A DNA stretch of 25,445 nucleotides, taken from positions 1 to 25,445 of the forward strand of contig CAZEAN010000083.1 in the NCBI GenBank assembly GCA_964510225.1, read 5' to 3'. Of this stretch, positions 22,141 to 25,445 are shown piece by piece. The position numbers and the translations under genes were made by a program. Position 1 is the first letter of the stretch; every line of letters begins with the position of its first letter. The notes beneath the pieces were generated by a model, which worked only from the letters and a program-made list of their open reading frames with translations, was not told the origin of the DNA and ran no database searches. The DNA comes from CAZEAN01 sp964510225 (lineage in GTDB: Bacteria; Planctomycetota; Planctomycetia; Isosphaerales; Isosphaeraceae).

Positions 22141-23355
22141 ATGGAGATGTCCGGTGGAACGGAGTCGAGACTCGTGGCGAAGTCGAAGGGGGTGAAGTCG
22201 GAACTCGAGGATCAGGTGAGTGTTGATTCCGACGCGGAGTGGGTCGATCGGATCCAGCGCAAACTGATCGATTGGTATCAGGCGTTCGGCCGTGCAGAAC
22301 TCCCCTGGCGACGCGACCGAAACCCCTACCGGGTGTTAGTTTCGGAGATGATGCTGATACAGACTACCGTCGCGACTGTCACCCCATACTTCGATCGCTT
22401 TATCGCCCAGTTTCCGAGCCTGGAGTCGCTCGCCAATGCCTCCGAAGCTGACGTCTTAAAGGCTTGGGAAGGCTTGGGCTATTACCGACGTGCTCGGCAG
22501 CTTCAAGCCGCTGCGCGAGCCATTGTCGAATCACACAGTGGGAATGTCCCATCCGATCCGGTTGAGCTTCAGAATCTCCCCGGCGTCGGCCGTTACATTG
22601 CGGGAGCGATCCTCTCGATCGCTTTTAATCGACCAGAGCCAATCTTAGAAGCTAATACAGAACGAGTCTTAACCCGTTTGATTGCTTGGCGCTCCGAGAT
22701 CAAGGAGACGCGTTCCCAACAACGACTCTGGGAGGTCGCGGCGCGGCTCGTTCCGAAGACGGATCCAGGCCAATTCAATCAGGCGATGATGGACTTTGGT
22801 GCGACCCTCTGCGTGCCGAAGGAACCTCGGTGCCTGCAGTGCCCGATAAGCAGTGACTGTCAAGCACGAGGGAAGAACCTCCAGGACATCTTGCCTATTA
22901 AGGCCGTCAAGCAAGCTCCACTGGAAGTGAAGGAAGCCTGCATTGTCCTAAAGCGCGAAGACGGGCGGCTTCTTCTGCATCGTCGCGGTGAGGGCGGTCT
23001 CTGGTCGGGCTTCTATGAGTTTCCGACTCTTCATTTGGAGGGTCCTGATCCCGCCGGACGTGGCACTCCGAGCGGAACTTCAATCGTCGGTCGGTTCGAG
23101 ACACTCTGTCAGGCTGAGGTCGAACTCGGCGCAGTGATTGCGACGATCAAGTACACGGTCACGAAGCACCGAGTCACCCTCAAAGCTTACGGCGGACTCT
23201 TCAGAGGACCGCTAAGGAACGGCTCGGGGGACAATTCGCTGGGAGAGTGGGTCGATGGTTCGACGTTCGAAGGACTTCCAAGGACGTCGCCGACCCGTAA
23301 GCTTGGGCCCTCGGTGCTGAAGCAGGACACGCCCAAGGGAGATCCCCCCCGTTAA
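22141..23355 (+). CDS. mutY: A/G-specific adenine glycosylase MutY
   Basis: MutY removes adenine mispaired with 8-oxoguanine in base excision repair. The 404 residues hold an HhH-GPD domain (about 33-215) and a NUDIX-like recognition domain (about 265-385). Visible are PWRRDRNPYRVLVSEMMLIQ with catalytic Glu69 (E. coli Glu37), the helix-hairpin-helix LQNLPGVGRYIAGAIL, and an iron-sulphur loop with Cys224, 231, 234 and 240 in exact C-x6-C-x2-C-x5-C spacing. The conserved catalytic Asp138 is Glu170 here (ILEANTERVL), which is unusual. The ~30 N-terminal residues are polar. The start is ATG 22141 or 22147; the ribosome-binding site is weak. It converges on the kinase gene with 24 bases between. 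Confidence 0.93.
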   Translation: MEMSGGTESRLVAKSKGVKSELEDQVSVDSDAEWVDRIQRKLIDWYQAFGRAELPWRRDRNPYRVLVSEMMLIQTTVATVTPYFDRFIAQFPSLESLANASEADVLKAWEGLGYYRRARQLQAAARAIVESHSGNVPSDPVELQNLPGVGRYIAGAILSIAFNRPEPILEANTERVLTRLIAWRSEIKETRSQQRLWEVAARLVPKTDPGQFNQAMMDFGATLCVPKEPRCLQCPISSDCQARGKNLQDILPIKAVKQAPLEVKEACIVLKREDGRLLLHRRGEGGLWSGFYEFPTLHLEGPDPAGRGTPSGTSIVGRFETLCQAEVELGAVIATIKYTVTKHRVTLKAYGGLFRGPLRNGSGDNSLGEWVDGSTFEGLPRTSPTRKLGPSVLKQDTPKGDPPR

Positions 23356-23379
23356 CGCTCGGCTGACGCTCTGGACGCC

Positions 23380-24894
23380 TCAGCCATTCATCGCTTCATC
23401 GAGTCCCGCGCGGAATTCGGCAACGGATTGGTAGCGGATGTTCGGATCGTCGATGAGGGCATTGTCGAGAAACTCGGCAACACGAGTGGGGATCTTCGGA
23501 TTACGTTCAAGGACTGGGACGGGCTCGGTCTCCCACACGACTGTCCAGGGATCGGGCCCCTTGGGGAACTCGCGGGGATAGGCGCCGGTGATCATGTAAT
23601 AAAAGGTCGCGGCCATCGCCCAGACGTCCGCATCCGGCTTCGATCGCTTGAAATCGATGACTTGCTGTCGAGGGCTGAAGTAGGGCAAACCCTGGGTCGT
23701 ACCTGTCTTGGTCAAATCGTGGAGACTTGAGAGTCCAAACGACTTAGCGAGTCCAAAATCTGCGAGTTTGACTTGCCAGGGGCGTTTGGAACCGGTCAAG
23801 AGAAGGTTCTGAGGTTTGATATCCCGATGGATGACGCCACGACCGTGTTCAGGATCACCATCAGCGAGCTTGATAATCGGAACCTCCGCGTGGTGGGCAT
23901 AACCAAGACCATCAAGTGCTTGGAAGAGAATTTCAGCCGCTTCGTCGATGGGAAGAGGTTCACCGCGACCTTTGACGAGGCTCCAAAGATTGCCACCCTG
24001 GCAGTACTCCATCGTGAAGAAAAAGACACCCTTGTAATACCCGGAGTCATGAATCTTGACGATCTGAGGATGCGATAGTGCACGGCAGTTCAAGACTTCA
24101 CGCTTGAATCGTTCCCGAAACTCGGGCAACACACTGACGCTCGGAAGCATGATCTTGAGTGCGAGCAGGTCTTGGTTTTGAGGAGGTTCCAAGAGGTAGA
24201 CCGCGCCCATCGCTCCCTGGCCGAGCCTGTGCTGGAGCTGATAACCCTTCAACGATTGGAGCGGTTCTACCCCGTTGTTCGCAGCCTCAACCAATCTGTA
24301 AGCAACGGACAAGGGGTCACTGGCGCAGAACTCGCAGATTGCTTCTCCTTGGTCGGCCTCATGGAGAGCTTCGGGAATTGGCCGCTTGCACTGGGTGCAG
24401 ATTGGCTGAGAGAGGTTGAATGAGGGTGATACCGTCGTGACTGCGAGACAGGTCGGACAGAGTCCATCGGTCGAGGCCGGCATCCCTGGTAGAACGTTGA
24501 ATTCCTTGCGGCACGATTGGCAGCGCTGGGGGATACTAATATCGATCCGGAGTAGATGCGGCCCGACCTGGACTTCATCCCCACTGTTAAGCGTGTAACC
24601 ACGGTATTGTTCGACCCCGTCGATCTCGTCCGGCAATTCGTTGGTTCGTTTGCCAATGAGCTGACCGTTGATCTTCGTACCGTTGCGGCTGCCAAGGTCA
24701 CGAATTTCAACATTGGGCGGATTGACATCAAGCTGGCAGTGGCGCCGTGAGACCTTCGCTGGTCTACGACGATCCGGAAGCTGGAAGCTGCAGTCTGACG
24801 TCCGACCCACGATCAACGTGCAAGGTTTCGCATAGACAAACTCTCGCCCCTCCAGTTCACCTTCAAGAATAGTGAGTTTGACCTCGGCCGGCAT
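23380..24894 (-). CDS. Ser/Thr protein kinase with N-terminal FHA domain and two zinc ribbons
   Basis: A 504-residue signalling protein without a membrane segment, so cytoplasmic. Order: an FHA domain (about 27-118) with LIVGR, SRRHCQLD and LGSRNGTKING, which binds phosphothreonine; two zinc-ribbon pairs, Cys125/128 with Cys146/149 and Cys166/169 with Cys187/190; then a Hanks-type kinase (about 217-500). The kinase has GQGAMGAVY, Lys247 in ALKIM, HRDIKPQN with catalytic Asp358, and DFGLAKS with Asp379. The usual APE is SPR (407-409), a variant I recall in related planctomycete and cyanobacterial kinases. Catalytic residues are intact. The start is ATG 24894 (see the ribosome-binding site at 24901). 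It lies 62 bases downstream of the TPR gene on the same strand. Confidence 0.93.
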   Translation of the reverse strand: MPAEVKLTILEGELEGREFVYAKPCTLIVGRTSDCSFQLPDRRRPAKVSRRHCQLDVNPPNVEIRDLGSRNGTKINGQLIGKRTNELPDEIDGVEQYRGYTLNSGDEVQVGPHLLRIDISIPQRCQSCRKEFNVLPGMPASTDGLCPTCLAVTTVSPSFNLSQPICTQCKRPIPEALHEADQGEAICEFCASDPLSVAYRLVEAANNGVEPLQSLKGYQLQHRLGQGAMGAVYLLEPPQNQDLLALKIMLPSVSVLPEFRERFKREVLNCRALSHPQIVKIHDSGYYKGVFFFTMEYCQGGNLWSLVKGRGEPLPIDEAAEILFQALDGLGYAHHAEVPIIKLADGDPEHGRGVIHRDIKPQNLLLTGSKRPWQVKLADFGLAKSFGLSSLHDLTKTGTTQGLPYFSPRQQVIDFKRSKPDADVWAMAATFYYMITGAYPREFPKGPDPWTVVWETEPVPVLERNPKIPTRVAEFLDNALIDDPNIRYQSVAEFRAGLDEAMNG

Positions 24895-24900
24895 CAGCAT

Positions 24901-24908
24901 CCCTCCTT
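24901..24908 (-). promoter_or_regulatory. Shine-Dalgarno site that decides the kinase start
   Basis: AAGGAGGG on the minus strand lies directly against an ATG at 24900, too close for initiation. The next in-frame ATG, at 24894, has a 7-base gap from GGAGG and is therefore preferred; it removes two residues. Confidence 0.7.
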
Positions 24909-24956
24909 ATCGAGGTAGTCGATTTCATTGGAAACAGCAAGCAAAACCAGGCTCAT

Positions 24957-25445
24957 TTAGTGGTTTCTTGCGAGCGCCTTTCTCGTATTTCCGAACAATC
25001 GACCCCAAAAATGGTTATTTTTCGAACGGGATTCTTCTGCAGCACGTGCCATTGACTCTTTCGTAGATGTTAAGACTCGTTTGAGATCAGCTCTTCCGGT
25101 GCGTAGAATTTCCGCCTCAAGAACATGAGTTGCTTCCTCGAATTCGATTTGTGCCCGATCCCACTCGCCCTGCTGCATGAGCACTACAGCCCGTAGCGCG
25201 AGCACCCAGGCCCAGTCTCCCCTCAACTCACGGCGACCCTCCTCATGCACCAACTGCTCACGGATCGCTAACGCCCCGTCGTACAGCGACACCGCCCCTT
25301 GATGATCACCCAAGGCTTGAAGGACGACGCCCTTGTTCATGTAGGTCCTGGCCAGATAGTTACGCAGCTCACTACGACCAACTTCATACAACAAAAGCTC
25401 ATAGATCGCAAACGCCCAGTCGTACAGCGACACCGCCACTTGATG
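24957..25445 (-). CDS. TPR-type repeat protein, C-terminal part (5' end beyond window)
   Basis: The frame is open through the window edge and the residues at the edge (HQ) continue the repeat pattern, so the true start is outside. Two repeats with an exact 47-residue period are visible, each containing LYD-x-A-x-AI, then a G-R-x-ELR stretch, then a helix ending in L-x-x-G-[DE], as in long-linker tetratricopeptide proteins. A third, degenerate copy (FEEATHVLEAEILRTGRADLK) precedes a polar C-terminus with a Lys/Arg-rich end. TPRs mediate protein contacts; here the partner may be the FHA-kinase encoded 62 bases downstream on the same strand, which is an inference from position. Many planctomycete kinases and CHAT-type proteins carry such repeats, so the missing N-terminus could hold another domain. 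Confidence 0.8.
   Translation of the reverse strand, partial: HQVAVSLYDWAFAIYELLLYEVGRSELRNYLARTYMNKGVVLQALGDHQGAVSLYDGALAIREQLVHEEGRRELRGDWAWVLALRAVVLMQQGEWDRAQIEFEEATHVLEAEILRTGRADLKRVLTSTKESMARAAEESRSKNNHFWGRLFGNTRKALARNH
25253..25445 (-). repeat. 141-bp tandem DNA repeat in the TPR gene (partial)
   Basis: GTACAGCGACACCGCC occurs at 25281 and again at 25422, exactly 141 bases (47 codons) apart. Flanking bases also match: CTTGATG follows both copies, and a similar stretch with only scattered differences precedes them. The DNA-level likeness implies recent duplication of whole repeat units; more copies probably lie beyond the window end. Confidence 0.75.

Noticed and set aside
1..25445. Search for CRISPR array, insertion sequence, tRNA or rRNA genes
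   Set aside because: No regularly spaced repeats outside the TPR gene, no transposase-like protein with terminal inverted repeats, and no cloverleaf or rRNA core motifs were seen by eye.

Overview
The window looks like a chromosomal segment from a Gram-negative-type bacterium of the Planctomycetota, most likely an Isosphaeraceae- or Gemmata-like lineage. This rests on family resemblance and was not searched. The supporting signs are: a forkhead-associated/zinc-ribbon/Ser-Thr kinase (23380-24894) beside a long-repeat TPR protein; a left-edge gene opening MSAERDLLFGLLAL, the opening I associate with planctomycete kinases; a secreted YncE-propeller/phosphoesterase fusion; a lone LpxA-like acyltransferase; and a divergent CsrA. 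The DNA is moderately GC-rich. Most genes stand alone or in pairs, with frequent strand switches, so there are few long operons. I see no tRNA, rRNA, IS element, phage gene or CRISPR array.

Layout, left to right. Positions 1-42 hold the first codons of a leftward gene. A type II secretion/type IV pilus inner-membrane protein (GspF/PilC family) lies at 355-1791 and an LpxA-like acyltransferase at 2151-2972. Three leftward transporters follow: an MFS_3-type exporter, an NCS1/cytosine-permease-like carrier and an FHS-like MFS carrier (3005-7640). A small membrane protein with an HExxH motif (7883-8335) converges on a Wza-like export lipoprotein (8387-9166). Divergent from the lipoprotein is an AlkP-superfamily hydrolase plus acyl carrier protein pair (9479-11403). 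Glycerol kinase (11447-12949) is followed by two tandem paralogous three-helix membrane proteins (13081-14027). The second of these overlaps tail-to-tail with a GT-C glycosyltransferase (13973-15346).

The right half holds the 872-residue secreted propeller/phosphoesterase fusion with an acidic tail (15532-18150). Next come a short CbiX/SirB-type chelatase (18294-18791) and a DegT/DnrJ sugar aminotransferase (18917-20086). A leftward regulatory block follows: a coiled-coil protein, a sigma-70-family factor and a CsrA-like protein (21721 down to 20231). Then come MutY (22141-23355) and the leftward kinase and TPR genes, the last cut by the window end.

Functionally, several genes point to the cell envelope: LpxA-like, Wza-like, GT39-like, DegT and the AlkP/ACP pair. 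They are scattered and do not form one operon. The regulatory genes (sigma, CsrA, FHA-kinase, TPR) cluster at the right. No complete, obviously new system is proven. The best leads are the AlkP-ACP pair opposite an export lipoprotein, the tandem membrane paralogues with a shared juxtamembrane motif, the sigma/CsrA/coiled-coil block, a MutY whose catalytic Asp is replaced by Glu, and several strong hairpins or dyads around the chelatase and DegT genes.
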